Assembly: GCA_002345705.1 (NCBI GenBank)
Contig: DDWO01000023.1
Location: 36,409-100,408, forward strand
Direction: 5' to 3'
DNA: 64,000 nucleotides
From: Acholeplasmataceae bacterium UBA2284
GTDB lineage: Bacteria > Bacillota_I > Bacilli_A > Acholeplasmatales > Acholeplasmataceae
Shown here: positions 17,601 to 25,486 of the stretch, one piece after another
How the letters are laid out: every line of letters begins with the position of its first letter
Numbering within the stretch: position 1 is the first letter of the stretch
Position numbers and translations under genes: made by a program
Notes under the pieces: generated by a model
What the model was told of the DNA's origin: nothing
Databases searched by the model: none
Seen by the model: only the letters and a program-made list of their open reading frames with translations

Positions 17601-18915
17601 AGGCTGGACAGGTTATGTGATAGCAGGAGTAGATATTGTTACAGAAATAGTTCTTACTGATGGTCAAATTCTAGAGATTATGATGAACTACATGAAAAAT
17701 GAAATGAATAGAATCTATAAGGATGATATGAGCTACCAGTTCTCAGTTACACATCCACTTTATGGTGGTAGCTATTCATTTGAAATCGATGTTATGGATT
17801 TAAGTCTTGCTAGCATAGCACTCAATGAGATTACATTCCAGCCATTTATAGAAGATACCTATGTAACTATACATATTACTGCATCTTATAACAGTAGTGA
17901 TTTAATTGATTCCTATGAACTATATGTTATGCCTTATACTGACCCAATGTCTTCATACAATCCAGGATCCCTAGGAATGATGTATTATATAGATGATTTT
18001 GTGACTCCAGGAACATTTGCTGGATTAAGAATTGTTGAAGTTGATCGTCACCATGGTTGGTTTGGTGGCTCAGATATGATTGTGGATCTTGAGTTTCCAT
18101 ACGCACATGATATAGGTGTTAGCTATTACACACTTCAATATTATGATACGATTGGTGAAGCATGGATGGACTTCTTGATTGAAGGTTCACCACTAACCAC
18201 TCCTTGGAATAATTTTAGCTTAACTCTCAGTGAAGGTATGACATTCAGATTAATGGCAGACACAGGAATAGTTTCAAACGAGGTTTCATTTGCAGCAACA
18301 ATGATTGAAACATATTTCACAGGCTACTATTTAGAAATGGGTATGTATTTAACAGGAGTGATGTATCCATTTGTAGGGCATGGCTTAAATCTTGAAGATA
18401 TAAGTATATATAACTTAGATGGAGATTTAATCACAACAGGCTATAGCCTGCAGTGGTACCGCGTCAATCCATACACCTATGAAGAATTTATCATTGCTGG
18501 AGCAACCAATCCATTCTATACTACAACAATAGGTGATGTTGGATACTTGATGATGATCAAGGTTACAGGAGATGAAGTCACTGTTGGTGGTATGATGAAG
18601 ATTTATGTGGATGATACAGTGAAGCTACTTAATATTGGATATGTTACCAATGAAACAACCTCTGGATTTAGTATTGGATTTGATTATATTATTGATATCA
18701 ATGATCTGTATGATTTAGTGGTATATGATTCAAAAGGTAATTTTATTGAAGTCCTAAGTGTGACAGCAACATCTGATCCTGCAGTATTTGATATTGAACT
18801 TAATTTAATTGGTGTTGATGCAATTCACATCAATTTAATGACAAATACTTATATGATTGGTGAGATAGGAGAATTTTACAATAGCATTGGTATTTATGCG
18901 TATCTCCTAGAGTAA
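11611..18915 (+). CDS. Giant repeat lipoprotein with Listeria-Bacteroides repeats and OB-like/Ig-like modules
   Basis: I chose the ATG at 11611, after AGGAGGAG, giving 2434 residues. The N-terminus is a lipoprotein signal ending in FFIYSC. Nine Flg_new (Listeria-Bacteroides) repeats of about 70 residues fill roughly residues 26-656; each ends in a TLYAKW-like motif and has a GWY core. The rest is about five modules of some 250-300 residues. Each has a TIEEF-type start, an OB-like strand set (IIADE-G-, VGD-V-I-G), then LTDQ-type segments resembling atrophied bacterial Ig domains. No catalytic motif was seen. It is probably a long surface stalk or adhesin anchored to the membrane lipid. Repeats three to five are almost identical at DNA level. 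Confidence 0.85.
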   Translation: MRKFLMLITVLFLVFFIYSCTGSGEVAISFEENGGTEVEDMTVSTSSTSINLPEPTKEGFTFDGWYLDDALTQPFTIASLLTNTSLTLYAKWTSSVVQYTITFESNGGSAVAAITQDVGSAVTAPANPTKSGFTFAGWFSDAALSNAYTFSNMPANNTTLYAKWEPVAVITKTISFESNGGSVVAAITQEVGSAVIAPAAPTKVGSTFNGWYSDVALTTAYTFTTMPADNITLYAKWTVNNYTISFEENGGSTVLDITQAYNTTVTAPAAPTKVGSTFNGWYSDVALTTAYTFTTMPANNITLYAKWTVNTYTISFEENGGSTVLDITQAYNSTVAAPAAPTKVGSTFNGWYSDIALTTAYTFTTMPASNTTLYAKWTVNNYTITYNSNGGSAVSNTVALYLSTITAPAAPTKTGHSFDGWYSDVALLTPYVFSTMPANDFTLYAKWTLNAYTITFEENGGSAVADITQNYLTTVTQPAIPTKEGFDFVSWYTNIELTSIYTFTTMPAENITLYARWVYKEYSINYVDGSNVIPPTMIRAYNPIVLMSDPVRPGYTFDGWYADNLLISLFTLTVMPEQNITVYAKWSPVNFTITYESNGGSLVTAVSVPYQEVIPAHGVPTKEGYIFDGWYQDIDLSILFTVEIMPLGNFTLYAKWIVDDGYDRISDILQYSIPHVKVKGVVYYKFPNPMDPGFYLYDGTGYIFVMASSTGLDIGDGIELEGDFNYFEYVPQIVNVTNLQENTSFTTLPVSTPMTLTELLSDSYNNPYIYSKPIITSGIVQFNMGKYFLAEAGSENTVAINYKSVDPMNDVFAARIGQKITMHAIVLGYEPMNSIWHIIYDPSSPIEDIVLTDQQKVDELIAFGIAQLDQKEFYSSFMLQLPTNDPIYGATIDFITTGENASYFNPSTGLFLETDVQKNITLQITVTLGDITEVVEVTIILLPIEILTIEEFLALNDMDYAMVSGIVIFSFEEADLLIIADESGSILVVQSDMFAKYGDLIVVHGYHVSMEGIVLMSGSEETVLDVLDEGLPNPITPVQLTVDQFNALDVFNSLYWAKYLEVSGELVIDEMSHSVELFDGESSMPILIFSHEMYEMLMQLNGMNVIIRGFSLPNFDDEPFLMFIYTGQPEDLILDYTDQELADMLALMLQGYLESLTFFPGQIVDLPFEHPLIQLTLSYTVALDDEHLFDINTFTIDSMIDEELWISIFATITIGDASAISDIELHVTPLTYLSVADFMLLTDQDMHFVKGVVLLITGDNMIIIADETGVLISISANPDVQVGDLVILYGAKMETPDGMIILGNEPSQTVQGILASGQDHPLTPTQISIYDFSQLDLADPQYYLKYYQIEGLLSHDPMSEVFFITDGTNHVPIFPTVPEAVIALNFYIGQEIKISGLSLVITDGGGIMVLAFVNYPGDLSIRFTDEELALHVAGLLTDHYGSKILRPGATHLLPETYSPYTVTISYEIIGPNASLYNLATGLISDTITEQVLIGVRATITAGIEVDIVEFDLIVEPIETQTIAEFYAGDFDELYLIRGIVVVTQMFDGPIIIADETGHMFVVKQLNVEIGDEVIIQGYKRSHEGITLIWDEETTLLLEVLSKDIPNPMTLQTMTIDEFNLIDMTDQSNWGIYVEVTGFVSMLEDSFFPLLTEMIDGGDFIVFAPMYLFESEGSSIQMILDPFEEIYPYIGFQVTIRGFLFPTFDDEDPYAPDRLLHVSTEGSIQLTYETDQEKIDAAIAFGTYMLENEIFRPGDTLYLPDSIPLLGITMTWEFVGVNGYAIDLLTMTLQDVIDHEILEFEVTITCGDLTVVHVFAFNLYPYPLITIEDFYGLQDGEFGKIQVIVREKIEYFGIILEEPGNSLYLYGSGFDDLNVGDEVILFGKKAHDGLVKISGYDDSAYYEYLGNVAVDAPIETITPLQELATSELESLNLLRYHVVQGRLIYNSKDMNYYLTDGLNTIMLFTQTEAVYLELEDYIDMDVEIKFFNYEFYYTMYGPGWTGYVIAGVDIVTEIVLTDGQILEIMMNYMKNEMNRIYKDDMSYQFSVTHPLYGGSYSFEIDVMDLSLASIALNEITFQPFIEDTYVTIHITASYNSSDLIDSYELYVMPYTDPMSSYNPGSLGMMYYIDDFVTPGTFAGLRIVEVDRHHGWFGGSDMIVDLEFPYAHDIGVSYYTLQYYDTIGEAWMDFLIEGSPLTTPWNNFSLTLSEGMTFRLMADTGIVSNEVSFAATMIETYFTGYYLEMGMYLTGVMYPFVGHGLNLEDISIYNLDGDLITTGYSLQWYRVNPYTYEEFIIAGATNPFYTTTIGDVGYLMMIKVTGDEVTVGGMMKIYVDDTVKLLNIGYVTNETTSGFSIGFDYIIDINDLYDLVVYDSKGNFIEVLSVTATSDPAVFDIELNLIGVDAIHINLMTNTYMIGEIGEFYNSIGIYAYLLE
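12151..12760 (+). repeat. Tandem 210-bp coding repeats
   Basis: Repeats three, four and five of the giant lipoprotein recur with a 210-bp period; for example ACCTGCTGC occurs at 12201, 12411 and 12621. The stretch around GGCTCAACATTTAATGG is identical in all three. High DNA identity points to recent duplication and possible length variation between strains. Confidence 0.85.
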
Positions 18916-18931
18916 TTATTTGATTATATGT

Positions 18932-18957
18932 AAAGGCGGATTCATTTCCGCCTTTTT
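18932..18957 (+). terminator. Terminator of the giant lipoprotein gene
   Basis: A 9-bp stem AAAGGCGGA (18932-18940) / TCCGCCTTT (18947-18955) is followed by T residues. Confidence 0.9.
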
Positions 18958-19051
18958 CTTTGTTAATTATTAAATAATTATTAAAAAAGTTTGCATTATG
19001 AAATAATTATGCTATTATCTTACTAGAAACTACGATAAAGGAATATATTAA

Positions 19052-20197
19052 ATGATAATCCATAATCAAACTAACCTTATTGCAATTGTTATATTACTCA
19101 TTATTTTCTTTAGTTTTAGAAAGCAAGTGAGATCGACTTATGCTAAAAATCGATACTTTTTTGGCTTGTTGCTATTTAATATTGCCATATTGCTTGTTGA
19201 GATTATTCATAATGTATTTAAAGGTGTTGAAACCAATTTAGGACAACTCATCTATGTTTCATTGATTGCACTATATTTCTTGCTGATACCGCTCGTAATT
19301 ATAAATTGGATGCTGTACATAAATTTCCACATTTATGAGAATGATAAGCATGCAAAGAAGCTTTTAATGTTTTTATCACCGCTTCTTATTGTTAACATAT
19401 TATTTATTGTTCTCAGCTTATTTGGGCTCAACTTTGTTTTCACACTAGATTCATTGGGACATTTTATGCGTGGTGAGCATTACAATACAATTCTGATCAT
19501 GAGCTATATAGTCTTACTGCTATCCTTTGTTTATATCAATCTACATCGTAAGTATTTAAATAAGACTGATTTATACGCTTTGATTTTATTTCCTATTCCA
19601 CCGATGATAGCTTCCATGATTCAATTTCTGAATCCACAGTTCACACTACTATGGCCATCGATGACAGTTTCATTAATTATTATTTATATCAATATTCAAT
19701 CTAGAATCATCAACACTGATCCATTAACGGGTTTATTCAATCGAAGAGAATTTGATAAGCAAGTCAATTATTTATCCAATATGAAAAATCCGAAGAGAAA
19801 CATTTGTGCAATCATGATTGATATCGATGATTTTAAGCTAATTAATGATGCACATAGTCATCAGGTTGGTGATGTAGCGCTTGTGGAATTGGGACTTATT
19901 TTAAAGAGAAGCATTCGAAAGGATGATTTCGTCGCTAGAATTGGTGGAGATGAATTTTGCGTGATTTTAGAAACTGAAGATGAGGGTGTACTTTTCAGCA
20001 TAGTTGATCGAATTAATGAAAATATAGAAAATTATAATCTAAAAAGACAAAATAAATTACCAATGGGCTTATCCATGGGATATGGAGTTTATAATCCTAA
20101 GTATCACGGTTCATTTTATGAGTTTTTTGATAATCTGGATCGAAAAATGTATGATGAGAAAAATATTGGAAAACAAAATAAAAATGTTTATGTTTAA
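19052..20197 (+). CDS. Membrane diguanylate cyclase (7TM-GGDEF)
   Basis: A 381-residue protein with about seven N-terminal hydrophobic segments and a C-terminal GGDEF domain that would make cyclic di-GMP. The active site reads RIGGDEF near residue 298. An RKDD sequence just upstream fits the RxxD inhibitory site, so product inhibition is likely. MIDIDDFKLINDAHSHQVGD marks the metal and substrate part of the domain. The membrane part looks like a sensor of unknown ligand. The gene stands alone, between two terminators. Confidence 0.9.
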   Translation: MIIHNQTNLIAIVILLIIFFSFRKQVRSTYAKNRYFFGLLLFNIAILLVEIIHNVFKGVETNLGQLIYVSLIALYFLLIPLVIINWMLYINFHIYENDKHAKKLLMFLSPLLIVNILFIVLSLFGLNFVFTLDSLGHFMRGEHYNTILIMSYIVLLLSFVYINLHRKYLNKTDLYALILFPIPPMIASMIQFLNPQFTLLWPSMTVSLIIIYINIQSRIINTDPLTGLFNRREFDKQVNYLSNMKNPKRNICAIMIDIDDFKLINDAHSHQVGDVALVELGLILKRSIRKDDFVARIGGDEFCVILETEDEGVLFSIVDRINENIENYNLKRQNKLPMGLSMGYGVYNPKYHGSFYEFFDNLDRKMYDEKNIGKQNKNVYV

Positions 20198-20198
20198 T

Positions 20199-20219
20199 AC
20201 AGGCTTCGGCCTGTTTTTT
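20199..20219 (+). terminator. Terminator with UUCG tetraloop
   Basis: The stem ACAGGC (20199-20204) / GCCTGT (20209-20214) closes a TTCG loop and runs into a T6 tract, ending the cyclase transcript. Confidence 0.9.
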
Positions 20220-20258
20220 CTTATTTATAATGCTAATCATAAACTCTTATAGCTTTAT

Positions 20259-20286
20259 TTGACTTATTCTATAAATACCCTATAAT
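20259..20286 (+). promoter_or_regulatory. Promoter of the feo operon
   Basis: TTGACT (20259-20264), a 16-bp spacer and TATAAT (20281-20286). A second, extended -10 TGATATAAT ends at 20300. The upstream ATAATGCTAATCATAA is loosely Fur-box-like but too weak to call an operator. Confidence 0.65.
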
Positions 20287-20324
20287 AAAACTGATATAAT
20301 GCGAGACATAAGGAGCTTTTGTAG

Positions 20325-20594
20325 ATGAAAAATAGTAAGACAAAGTATGGAACAGGTGACCAAACTGTTCTTTCAAACTTAAGAAAAGGACAGAAGGCCA
20401 AGGTCGTCTTTTTAAACACGATTGATAAAGCCTTAAGAAGACGTCTACTCGATATGGGAATTACTGAAGGTGTTCAGATTAAGATTAAAAAAATAGCACC
20501 ACTTGGTGATCCTTACGATATTGAGCTTAGAGGCTATGAGCTTTGCTTAAGAAAAAGAGATTTAGCGATGATTGATGTTGAGGTGATTGCATGA
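20325..20594 (+). CDS. feoA: FeoA-domain protein
   Basis: An 89-residue protein with an SH3-like FeoA domain. The segment LRRRLLDMGITEGVQIKI and the later APLGDPYDIELRGYELCLRK are typical. FeoA is a small cytoplasmic partner of the ferrous iron transporter FeoB. AAGGAG precedes the ATG, and the stop overlaps the feoB start by 4 bases (ATGA). Confidence 0.92.
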   Translation: MKNSKTKYGTGDQTVLSNLRKGQKAKVVFLNTIDKALRRRLLDMGITEGVQIKIKKIAPLGDPYDIELRGYELCLRKRDLAMIDVEVIA

Positions 20595-22573
20595 GAATTG
20601 CCTTAGTCGGAAATCAAAACTCTGGAAAAACAACGTTATTTAATTTACTGACTGGAACCAATCAAAAGGTTGGTAACTGGCCAGGTGTTACTGTTGAAAG
20701 AAAAGTAGGTATCATTCGTGGTACTAATTTTGAGCTTATCGATTTACCAGGGATATATTCATTATCTCCTTATAGCATTGAAGAAAATATATCTAGAACA
20801 TTTCTTTTTGAAGAAAAGGTCGATTTAATATTAAATATTATCGATTCAACATCTATAGAAAGAAGCTTATATTTAACTACTCAACTATTAGAATTAAAAA
20901 TTCCAATGGTGATTGCTTTAAATATGATGGATATTGCAGACAAAAGAGGTATTAAAATTGATTTAAAATCTCTTGAAGATCAATTAGATACAACCATCCT
21001 TCCTATATCTGCATTAAAGAAAACCAATGTCTTCAATTTAATCCAATACATGAAGATGCAGGATTACAGAAAAAATCAATATAAGCATATCTATGACCAT
21101 CAGCTTGAACAAGCTATCTTAGAGGTCGCAAATATTGTCGATACAAATCATAGCCGATTTCTTGCGATTAAGTTAATTGAAAATGATCCATTATTTGAAG
21201 AGCATCATGTTGAAGAAACGAAAAAAATCGTTGAAAAACTTTCATCATCCTATAATAGAGATATGGAACAAGTCATTGCAGATGAAAGATATCGCTATAT
21301 TGAAAATATAAGAGATGAAGCGATTGAAGCGAGAAAAGATCAGATCACATGGACTGATCGATTGGATTCTATATTTTTAAATAAGTATTTGGCAATTCCG
21401 ATTTTTATGATTATAATGTTTGGAGTGTATTATTTAGCTGCAGGACCAGTTGGTGGTTGGACAGTTGAATTTGTCGATCACTTTGTTGGTTTATTAGGAG
21501 AATGGTTAGATACTGTATTGGTTAATATAGGAGCTTCACCTTGGTCAAAAAGCTTAGTGATTGATGGAATGCTCGCTGGTGTTGGAGCTATCTTAAATTT
21601 CCTTCCACAGTTGATTATTTTATTTGTTTTAATTTCATTTTTAGAAACGACAGGCTATATGTCAAGAATCGCATTCTTCCTAGACCGGATTTTTCAAAAG
21701 GTAGGTTTATCTGGAAAATCCTTAATCCCATTTATTATTGGTAGTGGTTGTAGCGTCCCAGCTATTTTATCTGCAAGAACAATTAATGATGAAACAGAAA
21801 AGAAGATGACGATTTTATTAACTCCATTTATTCCTTGTAGTGCGAAGTTACCAATCATCACATTATTCGCAGGCTATTTCTTTAATGATTATTCAGGACT
21901 TGCGAGTGCATCCCTTTATTTCTTTGCTATTGCAGTGATTTTAACATCTGCCTTCTTAATGAAAAAAATTCTTTTTAAAGGTCATACTTCAAGCTTTATA
22001 TTAGAGCTACCAGAATATAAAATGCCAAGCTTAAGATATGTGTTCATTGATGTTACATCGAAGGCATGGGCATTTATTCAAAGAGCAGGTTCCATTATTT
22101 TATTGGCATCAATTGTTATTTGGGTTTTCATCAGTTTTTCTTGGAGTTTCACTTATGGGGTAGATCCAGCTGATTCCATATTGGCAAGTATAGGAAATAT
22201 CTTTGCATGGGTATTTTATCCAATGCTAGGAACCTGGAGCTGGGAAGCGACAGTTTCAGCGATTCAAGGCTTAGTAGCCAAGGAACAAGTCGTGGCATCG
22301 ATGGCAATTATTGCAGGATACTCTGATACAACCTCAGAAGGATTACTCATCTTTGGAAGTGGTGCATTTGGCTTCTTTACGGCATCATCCGCTTATGCAT
22401 TTATGGTCTTTAATTTGTTTAGTGCTCCATGCTTTGGTGCGATTGGTGCGATGCGCCAGGAATTAGGAACGACGAAGAGAATGTGGAAGGCTGTACTATT
22501 CCAAACAGGAATCGCTTGGATTTTAGCTGTCTTAGTCTTTAACATTGGAAGAATAATAGAGGTGTTATTATGA
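20591..22573 (+). CDS. feoB: Ferrous iron transporter FeoB
   Basis: A 660-residue membrane protein with an N-terminal G domain: G1 GNQNSGKT (7-14), NWPGVTVE as the switch region, G3 DLPG (51-54) and G4 NMMD (111-114). The membrane part has the two Gate motifs, seen as GSGCSVPAIL and FIPCSAKLPI with conserved cysteines. It imports Fe(II) under anoxic or reducing conditions. It sits between feoA and a small Cys-rich partner, with ATGA overlaps at both joints. Confidence 0.96.
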   Translation: MRIALVGNQNSGKTTLFNLLTGTNQKVGNWPGVTVERKVGIIRGTNFELIDLPGIYSLSPYSIEENISRTFLFEEKVDLILNIIDSTSIERSLYLTTQLLELKIPMVIALNMMDIADKRGIKIDLKSLEDQLDTTILPISALKKTNVFNLIQYMKMQDYRKNQYKHIYDHQLEQAILEVANIVDTNHSRFLAIKLIENDPLFEEHHVEETKKIVEKLSSSYNRDMEQVIADERYRYIENIRDEAIEARKDQITWTDRLDSIFLNKYLAIPIFMIIMFGVYYLAAGPVGGWTVEFVDHFVGLLGEWLDTVLVNIGASPWSKSLVIDGMLAGVGAILNFLPQLIILFVLISFLETTGYMSRIAFFLDRIFQKVGLSGKSLIPFIIGSGCSVPAILSARTINDETEKKMTILLTPFIPCSAKLPIITLFAGYFFNDYSGLASASLYFFAIAVILTSAFLMKKILFKGHTSSFILELPEYKMPSLRYVFIDVTSKAWAFIQRAGSIILLASIVIWVFISFSWSFTYGVDPADSILASIGNIFAWVFYPMLGTWSWEATVSAIQGLVAKEQVVASMAIIAGYSDTTSEGLLIFGSGAFGFFTASSAYAFMVFNLFSAPCFGAIGAMRQELGTTKRMWKAVLFQTGIAWILAVLVFNIGRIIEVLL

Positions 22574-22740
22574 CATTTACCGATATTGTTATTTTAATCA
22601 TCGTGATTTTGATTGTTGCTCTTATAATCTATAATATGACAAAAAAGAAAGACGAAGGCGTTTGCTCAAGATGTGCATATGCTAAAAATTGCGATGATGA
22701 TTGTTTCCCTAAGAAAAGAGAGAAAATTCAAAAAAAATAA
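22570..22740 (+). CDS. FeoB-associated Cys-rich membrane protein
   Basis: A 56-residue ORF that starts in an ATGA overlap with the feoB stop. One N-terminal transmembrane helix (about residues 4-21) is followed by a lysine-rich segment and the cysteine cluster CSRCAYAKNCDDDC. This matches the small Cys-rich protein often found after feoB in Bacillota; a role as accessory or iron/redox sensor is proposed but not proven. It is easy to miss because of its size. Confidence 0.88.
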   Translation: MTFTDIVILIIVILIVALIIYNMTKKKDEGVCSRCAYAKNCDDDCFPKKREKIQKK

Positions 22741-22744
22741 AAAG

Positions 22745-22772
22745 AAAAGCGATATCACTCGATATCGCTTTT
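22745..22772. terminator. Bidirectional terminator between feo operon and mscS
   Basis: A 12-bp stem AAAAGCGATATC (22745-22756) / GATATCGCTTTT (22761-22772) has T-rich tails in both directions. It overlaps the 3' end of the converging mscS gene. Confidence 0.88.
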
Positions 22773-23834
22773 TGCTTGCTTCTTAACTTTTTTAACAGGT
22801 TGATGAACAACAACTTGTGGGAATGGTATTTCGATACCTTCTTGATCAAGCAATTGTTTAATTCTTTTTCTAAGCTCACGTTCAACACCGTAGTGTTGTT
22901 CATTTAAGGTTTTCGCTACCACTCTCATATCCACAGAACTACTAGATAGGTTAATAACACCTACAACCTTAGGATCCTCAACAATTTCATATAAGTCCTT
23001 TCTTATAGAGGGTAGTTCTCTATTGAGCATATCAATCGTTGATTGAACATCCTCTGAATAAGCGATTCCAAATTCTACAACAGCTACAGAAAATTCTTTC
23101 GAATAATTGATTAAGTTGCTGATTTCACCGTTAGAAAGAATTTTAATTTCATTTTTCCAATTTCTTATTTTGGTAGTTTTCAAACCGATATCAATGACTT
23201 CACCCTTGAAGCCTTGAACCTCTATTTTATCTCCAACATCAAAGTGGTGCTCGAAGATAATGAAGAACCCACTAATTAAGTCATTGATAAATTTCTGTGC
23301 ACCCAAACCAATAACAAGGCCCATAATTCCAAGACCCGCTAATGCTGGTGCTACATTGACTCCCCAAACGGATAAAACAATTAAGAATGCTGCGACACCC
23401 ACGACATATTTTGTAATACTACGTGTTACTCTAGCAACAGTACGCTTTCTTCTTTGATTTACAGATTCCTTTAAACCAACTCTTTTTAAGGTGATTTTTG
23501 AAATGCGAAGAATAAGCATCGCGATGAAGATAATAATTGCACTTGAAACTATTTTTCCGATGCTTTCAGCAATCGTAATCATCCCTGAATCATAAATGCT
23601 TAGGAAATATGCATTAAGATCAAAGTCCCATATCCAGAGTATTCCTAATACAGATAAACCAAGCAGAATAAATGTTACTAAATAAATAAAGATAATAATA
23701 CCTTTTTTTAATGATTCCTCGTTCTTTTTTAATAGTTTATGTTCAACAATAAGAATTCCTATCATTGATAAAATGATGATGGCAGTGAATATGGAATTCA
23801 GTGCCACAGCTGTTAGTAAAATGTTATCAAACAT
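22755..23834 (-). CDS. mscS: Small-conductance mechanosensitive channel (MscS family)
   Basis: About 359 residues. Three or four N-terminal hydrophobic segments precede the pore helix, seen as the Gly/Ala-rich ALAGLGIMGLVIGLGAQKFI, followed by FEHHFDVGDKIEVQGFKGEV of the beta domain. It opens on membrane tension to release solutes in hypo-osmotic shock. I chose the ATG at 23834, which has AGAGG seven bases upstream; a TTG at 23840 is also in frame. The C-terminal tail after VVHQPVKK is lysine-rich. The gene symbol denotes the family. Confidence 0.9.
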   Translation of the reverse strand: MFDNILLTAVALNSIFTAIIILSMIGILIVEHKLLKKNEESLKKGIIIFIYLVTFILLGLSVLGILWIWDFDLNAYFLSIYDSGMITIAESIGKIVSSAIIIFIAMLILRISKITLKRVGLKESVNQRRKRTVARVTRSITKYVVGVAAFLIVLSVWGVNVAPALAGLGIMGLVIGLGAQKFINDLISGFFIIFEHHFDVGDKIEVQGFKGEVIDIGLKTTKIRNWKNEIKILSNGEISNLINYSKEFSVAVVEFGIAYSEDVQSTIDMLNRELPSIRKDLYEIVEDPKVVGVINLSSSSVDMRVVAKTLNEQHYGVERELRKRIKQLLDQEGIEIPFPQVVVHQPVKKVKKQAKSDIE

Positions 23835-23861
23835 ATTCAAACCTCTTTTCGCTTTTCCTAT

Positions 23862-23870
23862 ATTATAACA
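23862..23870 (-). promoter_or_regulatory. Extended -10 promoter of mscS
   Basis: On the minus strand, TGT followed by a perfect TATAAT about 28-36 bases before the ATG. No good -35 was seen. Confidence 0.55.
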
Positions 23871-23995
23871 TTTTTTTCACATATTCTTATCCTACAAGGC
23901 ATATAGAAAATATTTCTATAGAAAAAGATAAAAATGTTTTAAAATACATTGAAAAGTGTTAAAATAGATTTGCATTTTGGAAAGGTGGGTAATAC

Positions 23996-25486
23996 ATGGA
24001 AAAGAATCACGAATTGACACCCTTTTATACAAAATTATTAGAATATGCGGAAAGCGAAACAGTATGTCATGATGTTCCTGGTCACAAACTAGGTTCTTTA
24101 AATAATGATATGATTGAATATGCTGGAAATCATATGTTTAAATTAGATGCTAACGCACCAAGAGGTTTAGACAATTTGAACAGACCGACTGGTGTCATCA
24201 AGGAAGCAGCGGAATTAATGGCTGATGCTTTTCTTGCTGAAAAGGCATATTTTTTAACAGGCGGAACGACAATGGGAATACTCGCAATGATTATGTCAGT
24301 TTGTCGTGCCAAGGAAAAAATAATATTACCAAGAAATGTTCATAAATCTGCAATCAATGCACTTATTTTAAGTGGTGCTGTTCCTATATTTGTAAAACCA
24401 TATTTAGATGATGAGCTAGGTATAGCGAATCATATGGAGTATGATGAAGTCGAAAAAGCGATTTTAGAAAACCCAGATGCAAAGGCTGTCTTTGTTATCA
24501 ATCCAACCTACTTTGGAGTCACAAGTGATTTAAAGAAAATCGTAGAATTTGCTCATTCAAAGGATATGATGGTCTTAGTGGATGAAGCCCATGGTTCACA
24601 TCTTCCTTTTTCTTCTCTTTTACCAGGGAGTTCAATGGAAGCAGGCGCAGACATGAGCTCATGCTCACTGCATAAAACTGTAGGATCTCTAACACAAAGC
24701 TCTGTTTTAATTACTCAAGGCTCTAGTGTAGATCATATTCGTTTAAGATCGACAATTAACATGATTCAATCCACTTCACCATCTAGTTTGCTACTAGCAA
24801 GTCTTGATGTTGCTAGAAAACATATTTATTTTGAAGGACCTAAACAAATACCCATTTTAATCAAAATGGCTAAGGATACAAGAGATAGAATTAATAAGAT
24901 CAAGGGCTTAAAGGCTGTTGATGATAAATATTTCTTAAAGAAGAATGCTTATGATTATGATGAGACAAAGATTATCGTTAAGGTATCTGGACTGGGAGTC
25001 ACTGGTTTTGATGTGTATAAGGAAATGTTTGATGAACATCATATTCAAGTTGAACTCGCTGAAACCCATTTAATTCTTGCTGTTCTATCGATTGGTACTA
25101 AACAAAAAGATTTAGATGCTTTAGTGGATGCACTAAAGATCATATCTGATAAATATGCACCAATGAAATTACCAGCACTACAACCTAAGATTAAATATAG
25201 CTATCCTGAGGCTTACACAAGACCTAGAGAAGCCTATCATGCACCAAAGAAATATGTACCTTTAAATCAAGCAGTTGATGAAATTGCTGCTGAATCAGTC
25301 ATGATTTATCCTCCAGGAATTCCTATCGTTATACCGGGAGAAGTGATTAGTCAAGATATTTTAGACGATTTAGATTTCTACCAAAGAAGTGGTTCAGTCA
25401 TCCTCTCAGATACAGAGGGTGGTTACATAAAAATAATAGATAAAGAATATTGGGATAAATGGAGCGAATTATATGAAGATGAATAA
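23996..25486 (+). CDS. speA: Arginine (Orn/Lys/Arg) decarboxylase, Bacillus SpeA type
   Basis: A 496-residue fold-type I PLP decarboxylase of the short group. The substrate and phosphate pocket shows GGTTMG (89-94), the DEAHGSH segment (196-202) and the PLP lysine in SLHKTVG (K227). The family includes lysine and ornithine decarboxylases, but the next gene, overlapping by 14 bp, is agmatinase, which favours arginine to agmatine. AAAGGTGGG precedes the ATG. Substrate preference cannot be proven from motifs alone. Confidence 0.88.
   Translation: MEKNHELTPFYTKLLEYAESETVCHDVPGHKLGSLNNDMIEYAGNHMFKLDANAPRGLDNLNRPTGVIKEAAELMADAFLAEKAYFLTGGTTMGILAMIMSVCRAKEKIILPRNVHKSAINALILSGAVPIFVKPYLDDELGIANHMEYDEVEKAILENPDAKAVFVINPTYFGVTSDLKKIVEFAHSKDMMVLVDEAHGSHLPFSSLLPGSSMEAGADMSSCSLHKTVGSLTQSSVLITQGSSVDHIRLRSTINMIQSTSPSSLLLASLDVARKHIYFEGPKQIPILIKMAKDTRDRINKIKGLKAVDDKYFLKKNAYDYDETKIIVKVSGLGVTGFDVYKEMFDEHHIQVELAETHLILAVLSIGTKQKDLDALVDALKIISDKYAPMKLPALQPKIKYSYPEAYTRPREAYHAPKKYVPLNQAVDEIAAESVMIYPPGIPIVIPGEVISQDILDDLDFYQRSGSVILSDTEGGYIKIIDKEYWDKWSELYEDE

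Noticed and set aside
20221..20258. Fur box upstream of feoA
   Set aside because: ATAATGCTAATCATAA is only loosely similar to the consensus in A/T-rich DNA; it is not enough to call an operator.
22561..22580. Recoded TGA (Mycoplasma-type code)
   Set aside because: TGA ends feoB and arcA at ATGA overlaps and Trp is written TGG throughout, so TGA is a stop.
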